33,754 bases of DNA, from positions 1-33,754 of the forward strand of contig CANMUN010000026.1 in assembly GCA_947500875.1 (NCBI GenBank), written 5' to 3'. Made by a program: the position numbers and the translations under genes. Below are positions 1-8,426 of the stretch, piece after piece (within the stretch, counting starts at the first letter, position 1; every line of letters begins with the position of its first letter). This DNA comes from Flavobacteriales bacterium (lineage in GTDB: Bacteria; Bacteroidota; Bacteroidia; Flavobacteriales_D; Crocinitomicaceae). The notes below the pieces were generated by a model. The model was given only the letters and a program-made list of their open reading frames with translations, did no database searches and had not been told where the DNA came from.

Positions 1-1205
1 ATAAAAGGAAAACTGCATTCATCGTTTAAATCGTATCCCATTCCAAGTTCAACACCGTTAGTGTACCCATCGCCGTCGCAATCGGCATTCACCCACAGGG
101 CTCCAACCGTTAAAGTTTGGCTGGAACTCAAATAGTCGCAAGGATCATTAGGATCAGTGTTGTCAACCAATTCTGTTGCATTGGTAACGCCATCTCCGTC
201 GCAGTCGGTCGCGGGGTTGAGGGCACAAGCCGACACCGTTATGTGAATCCATGCCTGGCTGCACGCATTTACCAGAGGGGTTGCCGAATCACAGATTTGA
301 TAATATATGGAGTCTAAACCGCTGTAGCCAGGATTGCAGGTATAAAGAATTTGCCCACCTACCACTAAGGCCGTACCATTCAACGGACCATAAAGCAATG
401 ACAAAGAAGAAAGCAACAGGGGATTATCGACATCGGTGTCGTTCATAAGGGGCATAAAGTAGGTGCTCGAATTTGCGCCAACCGTGTAAGCATCGTTGAC
501 CAATACCGGCGCGTCGTTGATGGGCGCAATGTTAATGAACAAGGTGTCGTTGCTGCATGCCGCAGGTAGGGGAGAACCGTTGTCGCAAATCGATACAACC
601 ACCGTATCTACCCCATGGAAATTGGCGTTGGAGAGGTAGGTGAAATTGCCATTGGCCGCGATGGTGAATGTGCCGTTGTTGGCATTATTTATTGGAACGA
701 AAGCACAAGATAGGGCCGTATTTTCAATATCGTAATCGCCGTTCGAAAGCATGTTGCCGTTCAGCAATAAACCGTCTTCTACCGAAGAAATGAAATTGTT
801 AAAAGTAACCGGCGCATCGTTTACGGCAAGAACGGCCACGCTTATTTGAGCCGAATTCGAGGTTTGACCCAAGGAGTTTTGAATGGTATAGTTGAGGCTT
901 TCGGTTCCATTGAAATGCAAATTTGGAACAAAAAGTACGTTCCCCGTCTGATAGTCCACGGTCCATTGCCCATTGGTGCTACTGGCGAAAGACTGATTTC
1001 CGGGAAGCGCAACATTCAAATCGATGCTTGATAAGACAAGCGATCCACCATTGGATACATCGTTTGATTGAACAGCATTTAAGGTGATTATTTGGTCTTC
1101 ATTTCCTGTGACATTGTCGTTGTTAGCAACGGGTTGTGCCAAAAACATGGAGGATAAGGACAGGAAAACAAGGGCTAATTTCTGCTTAATAGGGTAGGAT
1201 TTCAT
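1..1205 (-). CDS. Secreted multidomain protein with cadherin-like modules and calcium-binding repeats (partial, C-terminus off window)
   Basis: This reading frame is open from an ATG at 1205 to the window edge (401 residues visible). Residues 1-23 form a signal peptide: basic start, hydrophobic core, then FLAQ before the mature protein. Three beta-sandwich modules of about 100 residues follow (about 25-127, 128-228, 229-325). The second and third begin with the NDAP motif typical of cadherin-like/VCBS-like tandem modules and contain FHG.D or YSG.D turns. From about 328 there are two calcium-loop motifs, DCDGDG at 334-339 and 375-380, each followed by a TN..EL segment, as in thrombospondin type 3 repeats. 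Proteins of this build in Bacteroidota are usually exported and often end in a type IX secretion sorting domain, but that end is not visible. An exact TAnnTTTG element lies 22 bp upstream of the ATG, so the gene probably has its own promoter, although it follows nuoN on the same strand. No enzymatic domain is visible; an adhesion or surface role is inference. Confidence 0.85.
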   Translation of the reverse strand, partial: MKSYPIKQKLALVFLSLSSMFLAQPVANNDNVTGNEDQIITLNAVQSNDVSNGGSLVLSSIDLNVALPGNQSFASSTNGQWTVDYQTGNVLFVPNLHFNGTESLNYTIQNSLGQTSNSAQISVAVLAVNDAPVTFNNFISSVEDGLLLNGNMLSNGDYDIENTALSCAFVPINNANNGTFTIAANGNFTYLSNANFHGVDTVVVSICDNGSPLPAACSNDTLFINIAPINDAPVLVNDAYTVGANSSTYFMPLMNDTDVDNPLLLSSLSLLYGPLNGTALVVGGQILYTCNPGYSGLDSIYYQICDSATPLVNACSQAWIHITVSACALNPATDCDGDGVTNATELVDNTDPNDPCDYLSSSQTLTVGALWVNADCDGDGYTNGVELGMGYDLNDECSFPF

Positions 1206-1210
1206 TCCAA

Positions 1211-1246
1211 CGAAAAATTAATTTTTACAAAGATATTAATTTTTCG
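1211..1246. repeat. Perfect 12-bp inverted repeat around the promoter of the left-edge gene
   Basis: CGAAAAATTAAT at 1211-1222 is exactly reverse-complemented at 1235-1246, with a 12-base spacer that contains most of the promoter -7 element. Its A/T-rich arms and lack of a GC stem make a rho-independent terminator for nuoN unlikely. An operator for a dimeric regulator is possible but unproven. Confidence 0.6.
1228..1235 (-). promoter_or_regulatory. Bacteroidota -7 element TATCTTTG of the left-edge gene
   Basis: On the minus strand this is an exact TAnnTTTG match ending 22 bp before the ATG at 1205. No convincing TTG -33 element was found at 17-23 bp upstream. Position 1235 is also the first base of one arm of a perfect inverted repeat. 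Confidence 0.55.
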
Positions 1247-1295
1247 TAAAGCGTCGATAAAATAATCTTAACCTTTGGCTATGAATCGATTACTA

Positions 1296-2651
1296 TTAAA
1301 TGTACAGAATAAGCCAGCCACCAATTAGCAAAAGACTTGCCACCGTAATTACGATGATCGAAGCAACATTGAGGCGAACATCCTTCAGCGTAGATTCCTT
1401 GTGGAAAAAGTGAAGCAGGAGTTTAATGTAAACATATGCTCCTATTACCGAACTCAGCACAGCGCAAATAGAAAGTACGGGATGGTTCACCAGTACATCT
1501 TGTATCAACAGCAGTTTTCCGAAAAATCCAGAAAAGGGTGGGATTCCACTTAACGAAAGCAAGGCAATTAATAAGGCTATTCCTAAAAAAGGGTAGCGAT
1601 ACCCAATCCCCTTAAGCTCTTCAAGGTCATTTTCCTCGTCTTGGGCAAATTGAGCAACAACCAATAGGACGAGCGCACTGGCCCCGTATGCAAGTAAAAA
1701 TATCACAATATTTCTACTGCCATGGTCTGCACCACTCATGATAGATAGAAGCGCAATTCCTGTATTGCTAATTCCAGAATAGGCCAGTAATCTCTTCATT
1801 GATTTTTGCTGAATAGCTGAGAGATATCCTAAGAAAAGGGTGACAATAATTACCACATATAACACCATCTCCCAGTTACCTTTTAGATTACCAAAGATTA
1901 ACCCCATCAATTGAACCAGCGCAAAAAGACCGGCAATCTTCACCGTAGTCGACATGTAGGCTAATACAGGTTTAGAACTGCCTTCATAAACATCTGCTGT
2001 CCAGAAATGGAATGGGAAGGCCCCAACTTTGAAAAGGAGAGCCGCCAAAATCATTAGAGCACCTGGAATCATGAGTTCCGGGGTGTATAAGCCGCTGAGT
2101 ATGGCAAAACCAATTTCATTGATGTTAAAACTTCCGGTTGCACCGAATACCAACGCGATACCAAAAAGTAAGATAGCTGTGGCAAAGGAACCCGTGAAAA
2201 AATACTTAAGCGCTGCTTCTGCCGAAGCCTGATTTCCTCGACGACTTCCCACTAAAACATAAACCGGAATCGAAAGAATTTCAAGCCCAATAAAGAACAT
2301 GAAAAAATCACGAAACCCAATTAAACAAAGCGCTCCAGTCAATGAAAACATCATCAATGAGGTTAAATCTGCGTAATTACTGCGGTCCTTGGATTGTGAA
2401 TTGTACCCCATAATCAGTACTAGGGCCGTCATTACGATGCTTAATAGGCTCAATAATACACCACTTCCATCATAAACGAGGCTGAAGAAATGTGATTTAA
2501 GTACAGAATTATAGGTGCCGTAAAGGAAAAACAACGTAAAAGCGGTTGAAAGCCCCAGCAAATTACTGGTTAATGCAAGCATTGGCTTATGATACATCCC
2601 GAGAAAGAGTGAAATTAAACCCGTTACAAATATTACAACTACCGCGTCCAT
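1296..2651 (-). CDS. nuoN: NADH-quinone oxidoreductase subunit N
   Basis: This is one of the three large antiporter-like membrane subunits of respiratory complex I, which carry proton translocation in the inner membrane. The 451-residue product is hydrophobic throughout, with about 14 predicted membrane segments, and matches the family length. The key charged residues are visible: Glu124 in the FIGLEILSIPVY segment and the lysine of KVGAFPFHFWTADVYEG. The ATG overlaps the nuoM stop by one base, so translation is probably coupled. It is the last gene of the nuo operon. No clear hairpin terminator follows it in the 90 bp before the next gene. Confidence 0.97.
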   Translation of the reverse strand: MDAVVVIFVTGLISLFLGMYHKPMLALTSNLLGLSTAFTLFFLYGTYNSVLKSHFFSLVYDGSGVLLSLLSIVMTALVLIMGYNSQSKDRSNYADLTSLMMFSLTGALCLIGFRDFFMFFIGLEILSIPVYVLVGSRRGNQASAEAALKYFFTGSFATAILLFGIALVFGATGSFNINEIGFAILSGLYTPELMIPGALMILAALLFKVGAFPFHFWTADVYEGSSKPVLAYMSTTVKIAGLFALVQLMGLIFGNLKGNWEMVLYVVIIVTLFLGYLSAIQQKSMKRLLAYSGISNTGIALLSIMSGADHGSRNIVIFLLAYGASALVLLVVAQFAQDEENDLEELKGIGYRYPFLGIALLIALLSLSGIPPFSGFFGKLLLIQDVLVNHPVLSICAVLSSVIGAYVYIKLLLHFFHKESTLKDVRLNVASIIVITVASLLLIGGWLILYI

Positions 2652-4090
2652 TATTTAATCAAATTTGTGGTATCCTGTACATTTTCCAGCATGTGTTGGA
2701 TACTTGGTTTAACGAGAGAAATGATTCCGTTGGGATAAAGACCAAGGAATACTGCCAGTACAGCAACCAGTGCAAGAACAAGCATTTCATTCCAATGCAA
2801 ATCTGCAACGTTGGTTATTTTTGGGGCGCCCATGCTGCTCATTTGATAAGCACGAATCATATAAACTGCTCCAAGTACAAGGGTTAGAGCTGCTAAAATT
2901 CCGAAAACGGCTTGGTACTCAAATACGGCTTTTATCAATAAAAATTCACCAATAAATCCAGCGGTTAGGGGGACAGATAAGGCGATTAACACCGTCACAG
3001 CGAACCAGAAACCAAAGCGGGGTGCAACTTTCGCCAAACCACCCATCTGTTGTAAATCGGATGTACCAAAACGATTGGTGGCAATATCAGCACACAAAAA
3101 TAATCCCACGGCAATTAAGCTGTGGTTCACCATTTGAATAATGCTCCCCATCAAAGCGTCGAAGGAGAAGATCATGATACCTGCGGCAATTAATCCAAGG
3201 TGGCTGATCGAAGCAAAGGCAAAGACCTTACGCATGTTGTTCTCCCTCAAGGCAATCACGGCGCCGTAAAGTATACCAATGATCCCCAGAATAATCACAG
3301 GAAGCTGCCAGAATTTAAGTGCTGAATAGCTCAAAGGAATCATCCATTTTATCATTCCAAACAAGGCCATTTTGAGCATGATGGCCGACAACAACATCGT
3401 ACCTGCCATTGGGGCGGTAGAGTAGGTGGGCGGTTGCCAAGTATGAAAAGGAAATAAGGGAATTTTTACTGCAAAAGCTAGGAGAAAACCCGTGAAAATC
3501 CAACAAACATATTGCGACGGAACCGCAGCATACATCAATTTATTGTAATCATAGCTGGGGGTATAGGCACCCCACGCCAGTATTGCTAACAACATGAATA
3601 ACGAACCAAAGAGGGTATACAAGAAAAACGTTAGTAAATTCTTGTGGTTTTCTTTTGCTCCATACCAATACAACATAAGAAAAACAGGTATCAAGGTCAA
3701 TTCCCAAAACATGTAAAAGAGGATCCCATCTTCCGCAGCAAAAACACCGTTCAATCCGAATTGCATTAAAAATAACAGTCCGTTGAACGAAGGCTTAGAG
3801 GCTTCCTCTCGGTTAAAGTTGGACAAAGCAACCAGAAAAATCACCAAATTGCTCAAACCTAACATCAATATCCCCAATCCGTCAATGGCCATGTTAAACG
3901 TCATTCCTAAAACATAGGTGCCCGTGTTGTTAACGAAGTATTCCTTTACGTCCGGTTGAAAATAGAACAACTTAACGGTAACAGCTACTAGAGAAATAGC
4001 AGCAAAAAGCAAGGAACTTATTCTTCCCCAGCGACCGGGAATGAAAAAAGAAACAATGCCAAATAAGAGGGGGAGTAAAATCAGTTCCAA
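2651..4090 (-). CDS. nuoM: NADH-quinone oxidoreductase subunit M
   Basis: This is a second antiporter-like proton-pumping subunit of complex I (479 residues, about 14 membrane segments). Glu130 in the FYMFWELTLIPVFLM segment and the lysine in AVKIPLFPFHTW are the conserved ion-path residues. The start is unusual. The frame upstream is closed by TAA at 4105-4103 and contains no ATG or GTG, and the next in-frame ATG is at residue 63, inside the conserved protein. TTG at 4090-4088, one base after the nuoL stop, is therefore the best start. Placement between nuoL and nuoN is the standard order. Confidence 0.96.
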   Translation of the reverse strand: MELILLPLLFGIVSFFIPGRWGRISSLLFAAISLVAVTVKLFYFQPDVKEYFVNNTGTYVLGMTFNMAIDGLGILMLGLSNLVIFLVALSNFNREEASKPSFNGLLFLMQFGLNGVFAAEDGILFYMFWELTLIPVFLMLYWYGAKENHKNLLTFFLYTLFGSLFMLLAILAWGAYTPSYDYNKLMYAAVPSQYVCWIFTGFLLAFAVKIPLFPFHTWQPPTYSTAPMAGTMLLSAIMLKMALFGMIKWMIPLSYSALKFWQLPVIILGIIGILYGAVIALRENNMRKVFAFASISHLGLIAAGIMIFSFDALMGSIIQMVNHSLIAVGLFLCADIATNRFGTSDLQQMGGLAKVAPRFGFWFAVTVLIALSVPLTAGFIGEFLLIKAVFEYQAVFGILAALTLVLGAVYMIRAYQMSSMGAPKITNVADLHWNEMLVLALVAVLAVFLGLYPNGIISLVKPSIQHMLENVQDTTNLIK

Positions 4091-4091
4091 G

Positions 4092-6008
4092 TTAATTTCC
4101 GTTTAATAGGTAAAACACAACCAATAAAATCATTCCAATAACCATCCAACTTAGGTAGGACGAAACGTAGCCATTTTGTAATTTGCGTAAGGCATTTCCT
4201 GCTTTGCCAGTGAGCATTCCTAATCCAGAAATCCCGGATTTCAATCCTCTTTCCTCAACCGTATGGTTCGTTTGAAAACCGAGCCATTCGATGGGTTTAA
4301 CAACCATCCAATCGTACCATTCATCCCAGTACAATTTTCGGTTGGAAAGCTTTTCCCATCCGTTCAACGCTTCATCGGATTTAGCTACCGAGCCTCGACG
4401 TACGTAATTTTGGTAAGCCCACGCCAATACCCCTATACTTAAAGCGGATGCCACTGCCATGAGTCCAAGGGTTGTACTGAAGTTGGGCGTTTCGTGTACG
4501 ATGTTGTGCATACCAGGAGCCCCGTGTAAATACCCCGACAACCAATGCGCTCCTTCGTGAAAAAATAGACCGGGAAGGTTGAGCAACCCACCCAAAGCAG
4601 AAAACACACTCAAAATCACTAAAGGAAGGGTCATCGTCCAAGGACTTTCATGGACGTGTTCCCACGTGCTTTGGGTTCCTCTAAAAGTTCCATGGAATGT
4701 CAAGAAATAAAGTCGGAACATGTAAATGGCAGTCATAAGTACCGAGACCATGATCACCCCATAAAGGACCGGATTTTGGTCAAATAAATGCCCAATGATT
4801 TCATCCTTGGAATAAAATCCGGATAAGAGCGGAAAACCACTAATCGCTAAGGTTCCGATTAAAAAGGTCCAATGCGTTATCGGCATAACTTTTTTGAGCC
4901 CTCCCATTTTACGAATGTCTTGTTCGTGGTGCATTCCGTGAATAACGCTTCCAGAACCCAAGAAAAGCAGTGCCTTGAAAAAGGCATGGGTGGTTACGTG
5001 AAAAATTGCGACGGTATAGGCACCAAGTCCCAACGCGACAACCATTAAACCCAACTGTGAAACCGTAGAATAGGCCAAAACTTTTTTAATGTCGTTTTGA
5101 CGAAGCGCCATAAATGCAGCAAAAAGCGACGTAGCGATTCCAATGTACAATACAATGTCTTGGGTTAGCGGAGCCAGTTCGAATAAAAAGTTGGAACGAG
5201 CCACCAAATAAATACCTGCTGTTACCATGGTGGCAGCGTGAATCAGTGCCGATACGGGAGTTGGTCCTGCCATGGCATCGGGTAACCAGGTGAACAATGG
5301 AATTTGAGCACTTTTACCGGTTGCAGCTAGAAACAAGCACAAGGTTATTCCCAACACCGTTAAATGATGCATGCTCACTCCCTCCGATAGTCGCTCTGAA
5401 ATATCCACGAAGTTGAGGGTACCAAACGTGGACAACAACATGAACAAGGCAAAGATGAGTCCTGCATCGCCAATGCGGTTCATAACAAAGGCCTTTCTCG
5501 CCGCAAGGCTGTTCGAAATTCCCTTGACAGGATCGCTGTAATGGAAGCCAATCAGTAAGAAGGAACAGATACCAACACCTTCCCAACCAAAGAATAACAC
5601 AAAGTAATTCCCTCCCAACACTAAAATTAGCATGGCAAAAATGAAAAGGTTCAAATACGTGAAAAACTTATAATATCCTTCATCCTCTTTCATGTATCCC
5701 ATGGAAAACAAATGAATTAACGTTCCTATTCCCGTAATGATCAAGGACATCCAAACCGATAACTGGTCAATCAGAAAATTGATTTCAAGGGAAAAACTGT
5801 CGAATCGAAGGATGTTGCAAAGGTCGATTTGAACGGGTTCATTTACGTGATTAAACAACATAAGAACGCACAAGAATGCCGAGAAAATGACTCCGGTTCC
5901 AAGGGCACCGGAAAACTGCTTGGGAAGGTGTTTTCCGAATAAACCGTTGGTGAGACCTCCTAAAAGTGGGAGAAGCAATAGAATGTATACAATCGTTGAA
6001 AAACCCAT
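4092..6008 (-). CDS. nuoL: NADH-quinone oxidoreductase subunit L
   Basis: This is the largest antiporter-like subunit of complex I (638 residues), which in the family carries the long lateral helix along the membrane arm. Conserved features are Glu143 in FFGWEGVGICSFLLIGF, the MNRIGD segment, and the TGKSAQIPLFTWLPDAMAGP loop with its functional lysine. A loop after about residue 480 is rich in His and Gly, followed by the C-terminal amphipathic region and a final membrane anchor near residues 618-635. It starts at ATG 6008, two bases after the nuoK stop. Confidence 0.97.
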   Translation of the reverse strand: MGFSTIVYILLLLPLLGGLTNGLFGKHLPKQFSGALGTGVIFSAFLCVLMLFNHVNEPVQIDLCNILRFDSFSLEINFLIDQLSVWMSLIITGIGTLIHLFSMGYMKEDEGYYKFFTYLNLFIFAMLILVLGGNYFVLFFGWEGVGICSFLLIGFHYSDPVKGISNSLAARKAFVMNRIGDAGLIFALFMLLSTFGTLNFVDISERLSEGVSMHHLTVLGITLCLFLAATGKSAQIPLFTWLPDAMAGPTPVSALIHAATMVTAGIYLVARSNFLFELAPLTQDIVLYIGIATSLFAAFMALRQNDIKKVLAYSTVSQLGLMVVALGLGAYTVAIFHVTTHAFFKALLFLGSGSVIHGMHHEQDIRKMGGLKKVMPITHWTFLIGTLAISGFPLLSGFYSKDEIIGHLFDQNPVLYGVIMVSVLMTAIYMFRLYFLTFHGTFRGTQSTWEHVHESPWTMTLPLVILSVFSALGGLLNLPGLFFHEGAHWLSGYLHGAPGMHNIVHETPNFSTTLGLMAVASALSIGVLAWAYQNYVRRGSVAKSDEALNGWEKLSNRKLYWDEWYDWMVVKPIEWLGFQTNHTVEERGLKSGISGLGMLTGKAGNALRKLQNGYVSSYLSWMVIGMILLVVFYLLNGN

Positions 6009-6010
6009 GA

Positions 6011-6328
6011 TTACCCTTTAAGTTTGTTGAAAATACTGATGTCGATGGATCGCAATTGACGGTAGGCAAGGATTAAAATGGATAATCCTACCGTGGCCTC
6101 AGCTGCAGCGACAACGATGATGAAAAAAACAAATATTTGAGCGTCTGCGTTGTTGTAATAACTGGAAAAGGCAACCATGAGTAAATTGACGGCATTCAAC
6201 ATGAGCTCAATGCACATCAAAAGAACAATCATATTTCTTCGAATCATTACTCCGAAAGCCCCGATGACAAAAAGCAACGTGGCAAGGATTATGTAAAAGT
6301 CGATATTGATGGGGGTTGATGTTGGCAT
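6011..6328 (-). CDS. nuoK: NADH-quinone oxidoreductase subunit K
   Basis: This is a small three-helix membrane subunit of complex I (105 residues), involved in the proton path next to NuoJ and NuoA. The two conserved buried glutamates are present: Glu41 in MCIELMLNAVNL and Glu77 in VVAAAEATVGLSIL. A longer reading frame extends upstream to 6412, but its extra 28 residues overlap nuoJ in another frame and do not resemble NuoK. The ATG at 6328, one base after the nuoJ stop, gives the normal family length and is preferred. Confidence 0.95.
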   Translation of the reverse strand: MPTSTPINIDFYIILATLLFVIGAFGVMIRRNMIVLLMCIELMLNAVNLLMVAFSSYYNNADAQIFVFFIIVVAAAEATVGLSILILAYRQLRSIDISIFNKLKG

Positions 6329-6329
6329 G

Positions 6330-6845
6330 TTAATCAATGGTTTGTTTTTCACGCTTGGCCAGCAGTATCGCACCAACCATAGCAGAAATGAAAAGAATAC
6401 TTGAAATTTCAAAAGGAACGACGTATTTGGTGAATAACGTATTACCTAAATTCTTAACCAGTCCGATGTTGCTTACCGCCACTTGATCACCGGGACGGGT
6501 AACCAACACGATATCTTTCAATGCCGCAATAAAAACAATGAACAACGTTCCGGCAGCAATGCTTGCAATGACCCAAGATAGGGTAGGGGTTTTGGGTTCG
6601 GCTTCCTTGTTCAGGTTTAATAACATCAGGACAAAAAGGAACAACACCATGATAGCACCCGCATAAACAATCAGGTTAACAATGGCTAAAAATTGAGCAT
6701 TCATCATGATGTAGAGTCCTGAAATAAAGAAGAAGGTAACCACCAAGTACAATACGCTTCGAACAGGATGTTTACTGAGCACTACCATCATCGCAGCGGC
6801 AATGGTCAGGGCTCCAAGTATTTGAGTAATCAAAGTTGCTATCAT
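6330..6845 (-). CDS. nuoJ: NADH-quinone oxidoreductase subunit J
   Basis: This is a five-helix membrane subunit of complex I (171 residues) in the hinge region between the quinone site and the pumping arm. The segment LTFFFISGLYIMMNAQFLAI-like (residues 37-56) and the following IVYAGAIMVLFLFVLMLLNL match the NuoJ signature that includes the pi-bulge helix. The ATG overlaps the nuoI stop by four bases (ATGA), a typical coupling junction. The last helix, near residues 145-162, ends in a basic tail. Confidence 0.95.
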   Translation of the reverse strand: MIATLITQILGALTIAAAMMVVLSKHPVRSVLYLVVTFFFISGLYIMMNAQFLAIVNLIVYAGAIMVLFLFVLMLLNLNKEAEPKTPTLSWVIASIAAGTLFIVFIAALKDIVLVTRPGDQVAVSNIGLVKNLGNTLFTKYVVPFEISSILFISAMVGAILLAKREKQTID

Positions 6846-7384
6846 ACGTTTGTTCGTTTTCCGGTAAATTGTCGCTTAGTAATATCTATACGTCCATCCA
6901 AGGGCTCTACCAATTTATCCTTTCCATAAATGAATTCTCCGCGTTCAAATTGCGTCGGTACCAAACGGTCCGTAAGAAATACCGCTTCTTTGGGGCAAGC
7001 CTCCTCGCACAAACCGCAGAAAATGCAACGAAGCATATTGATTTCATAGGTTACCGCATATTTCTCTTCGCGGTACAAATGTGCTTGATCCTTGGTTCGC
7101 TCGGCGGATGTCATGGTAATTGCCTCGGCAGGGCATGCTACCGCACACAAACCACATGCTGTGCAGTTTTCTCGTCCCTGTTCGTCGCGCTTTAACACGT
7201 GCATGCCGCGGTATATTGGCGCAAATTCGCGAGTTTCCTCGGGATACTTGACCGTTTTACGGCGTTTCAACATGTGCTTGAACGTTACCATCATTCCCTT
7301 CAAGATGGCAGGAATGTACAGTTTCTCCACGAAGGTCATGGGCTTGTCGGAAACGACTTTTTTTCTATTGGTTAGTGACTCCAT
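6842..7384 (-). CDS. nuoI: NADH-quinone oxidoreductase subunit I
   Basis: This is the 2x[4Fe-4S] ferredoxin-like subunit that carries clusters N6a and N6b and passes electrons to N2 in NuoB. Both binding motifs are intact: CTACGLCAVACP and CIFCGLCEEACP, the two classic CxxCxxCxxxCP runs about 45 residues apart. I take ATG 7384 as the start (180 residues). A longer version from a TTG at 7420 would overlap nuoH by 29 bp and add 12 residues with no family support. The ATG leaves a 7-bp gap after the nuoH stop. Confidence 0.94.
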   Translation of the reverse strand: MESLTNRKKVVSDKPMTFVEKLYIPAILKGMMVTFKHMLKRRKTVKYPEETREFAPIYRGMHVLKRDEQGRENCTACGLCAVACPAEAITMTSAERTKDQAHLYREEKYAVTYEINMLRCIFCGLCEEACPKEAVFLTDRLVPTQFERGEFIYGKDKLVEPLDGRIDITKRQFTGKRTNV

Positions 7385-7391
7385 AACTCTA

Positions 7392-8426
7392 TTAAAACCA
7401 TTGATGATAAAATGCAACAACGAAACCGGTTACCAACATATTTACGAGAGCAATCGGTATTAAAACCTTCCACCCTAAATGCATGAGTTGATCGAATCGG
7501 AAACGCGGAATGGTCCAACGAATCCACATGAAAACGAAAATCAACAGGAAGATTTTAACGAAAAATACCGCAATACCCAGGATTGCGAGCAAGTTTGGAC
7601 TGTCCTTGAAGGCGTCCATGCCTGGGAAATTGTAACCTCCAAAGAACAAAATAGCCATTATTGCGGATGAAACGAACATCGCGACATATTCCGAAAAGAG
7701 GAATAATCCCAATTTCATCGAGCTGTATTCGGTGTGATAACCACCAATTAATTCGTTTTCGCATTCCGGTAAATCAAAGGGGGCGCGGTTGGTCTCCGCC
7801 AAAGCGCAAATGAAGAAAACAATGAATGCCACCGGTTGATACCAGATATTCCAATTGATTCCGTGCTGACTTTCCACAATTTCCCGTAGGTCTAAACTTC
7901 CCGAAATCATGATGATCGTAATGGCAGAAATACCCATCGCTAATTCATAGGAAATCATTTGCGACGATGCACGAATGGCGCCAAACAAAGAGTATTTGTT
8001 GTTGGATGCCCAGCCTCCAATCATAATGCCATAAACACCAATGGATATGATACCAAAAGCGAACAGAATTCCGATGTTAATTTCGGCTACTTGCAAGGAG
8101 ATTTCCCTTCCAAATAAATGAAGATTCGGTCCCCATGGTATGATCGCGCTGGTAATCAATGAGGTGAACATCGCAATACCCGGTCCAAGAATGAACAACC
8201 AACGGTCCGCATTGGAGGGGGTGAAATCTTCCTTCATGAACATTTTCACTCCGTCAGCAATGGGTTGTAGAATTCCAAAGGGACCTGCGCGATCCGGGCC
8301 AACCCTGTCCTGAATCCAAGCGGCCAATTTCCGTTCGAAATATGTTTGATAGGCTGCTATCCCTAAAGAAATAACGAAAAGCAAAACCACCAGCACCAAT
8401 TTGTCAATCCAGTAAAAAGTTTCCAT
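7392..8426 (-). CDS. nuoH: NADH-quinone oxidoreductase subunit H
   Basis: This is the membrane subunit that forms much of the quinone chamber of complex I, contacting NuoB and NuoD (344 residues, about eight helices). Conserved loops are clear: DRVGPDRAGPFGILQPIADG, MKEDFTPSNADRW, and AETNRAPFDLPECENELIGG with its cluster of acidic residues at the quinone/proton junction. The ATG overlaps the last base of the nuoG stop. No anomaly was seen. Confidence 0.97.
   Translation of the reverse strand: METFYWIDKLVLVVLLFVISLGIAAYQTYFERKLAAWIQDRVGPDRAGPFGILQPIADGVKMFMKEDFTPSNADRWLFILGPGIAMFTSLITSAIIPWGPNLHLFGREISLQVAEINIGILFAFGIISIGVYGIMIGGWASNNKYSLFGAIRASSQMISYELAMGISAITIIMISGSLDLREIVESQHGINWNIWYQPVAFIVFFICALAETNRAPFDLPECENELIGGYHTEYSSMKLGLFLFSEYVAMFVSSAIMAILFFGGYNFPGMDAFKDSPNLLAILGIAVFFVKIFLLIFVFMWIRWTIPRFRFDQLMHLGWKVLIPIALVNMLVTGFVVAFYHQWF

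Noticed and set aside
1261-1295. Rho-independent terminator after nuoN
   Set aside because: No GC-rich stem with a T tract is present in the 90 bp after the stop. The palindrome AATCGATT alone is too short.
6329-6412. N-terminal extension of nuoK to 6412
   Set aside because: The additional 28 residues overlap nuoJ in another frame and have no NuoK similarity. ATG 6328 gives the normal length.
7385-7420. nuoI start at the TTG at 7420
   Set aside because: It overlaps the end of nuoH by 29 bp and uses a rare start, while an ATG at 7384 lies just after the nuoH stop.
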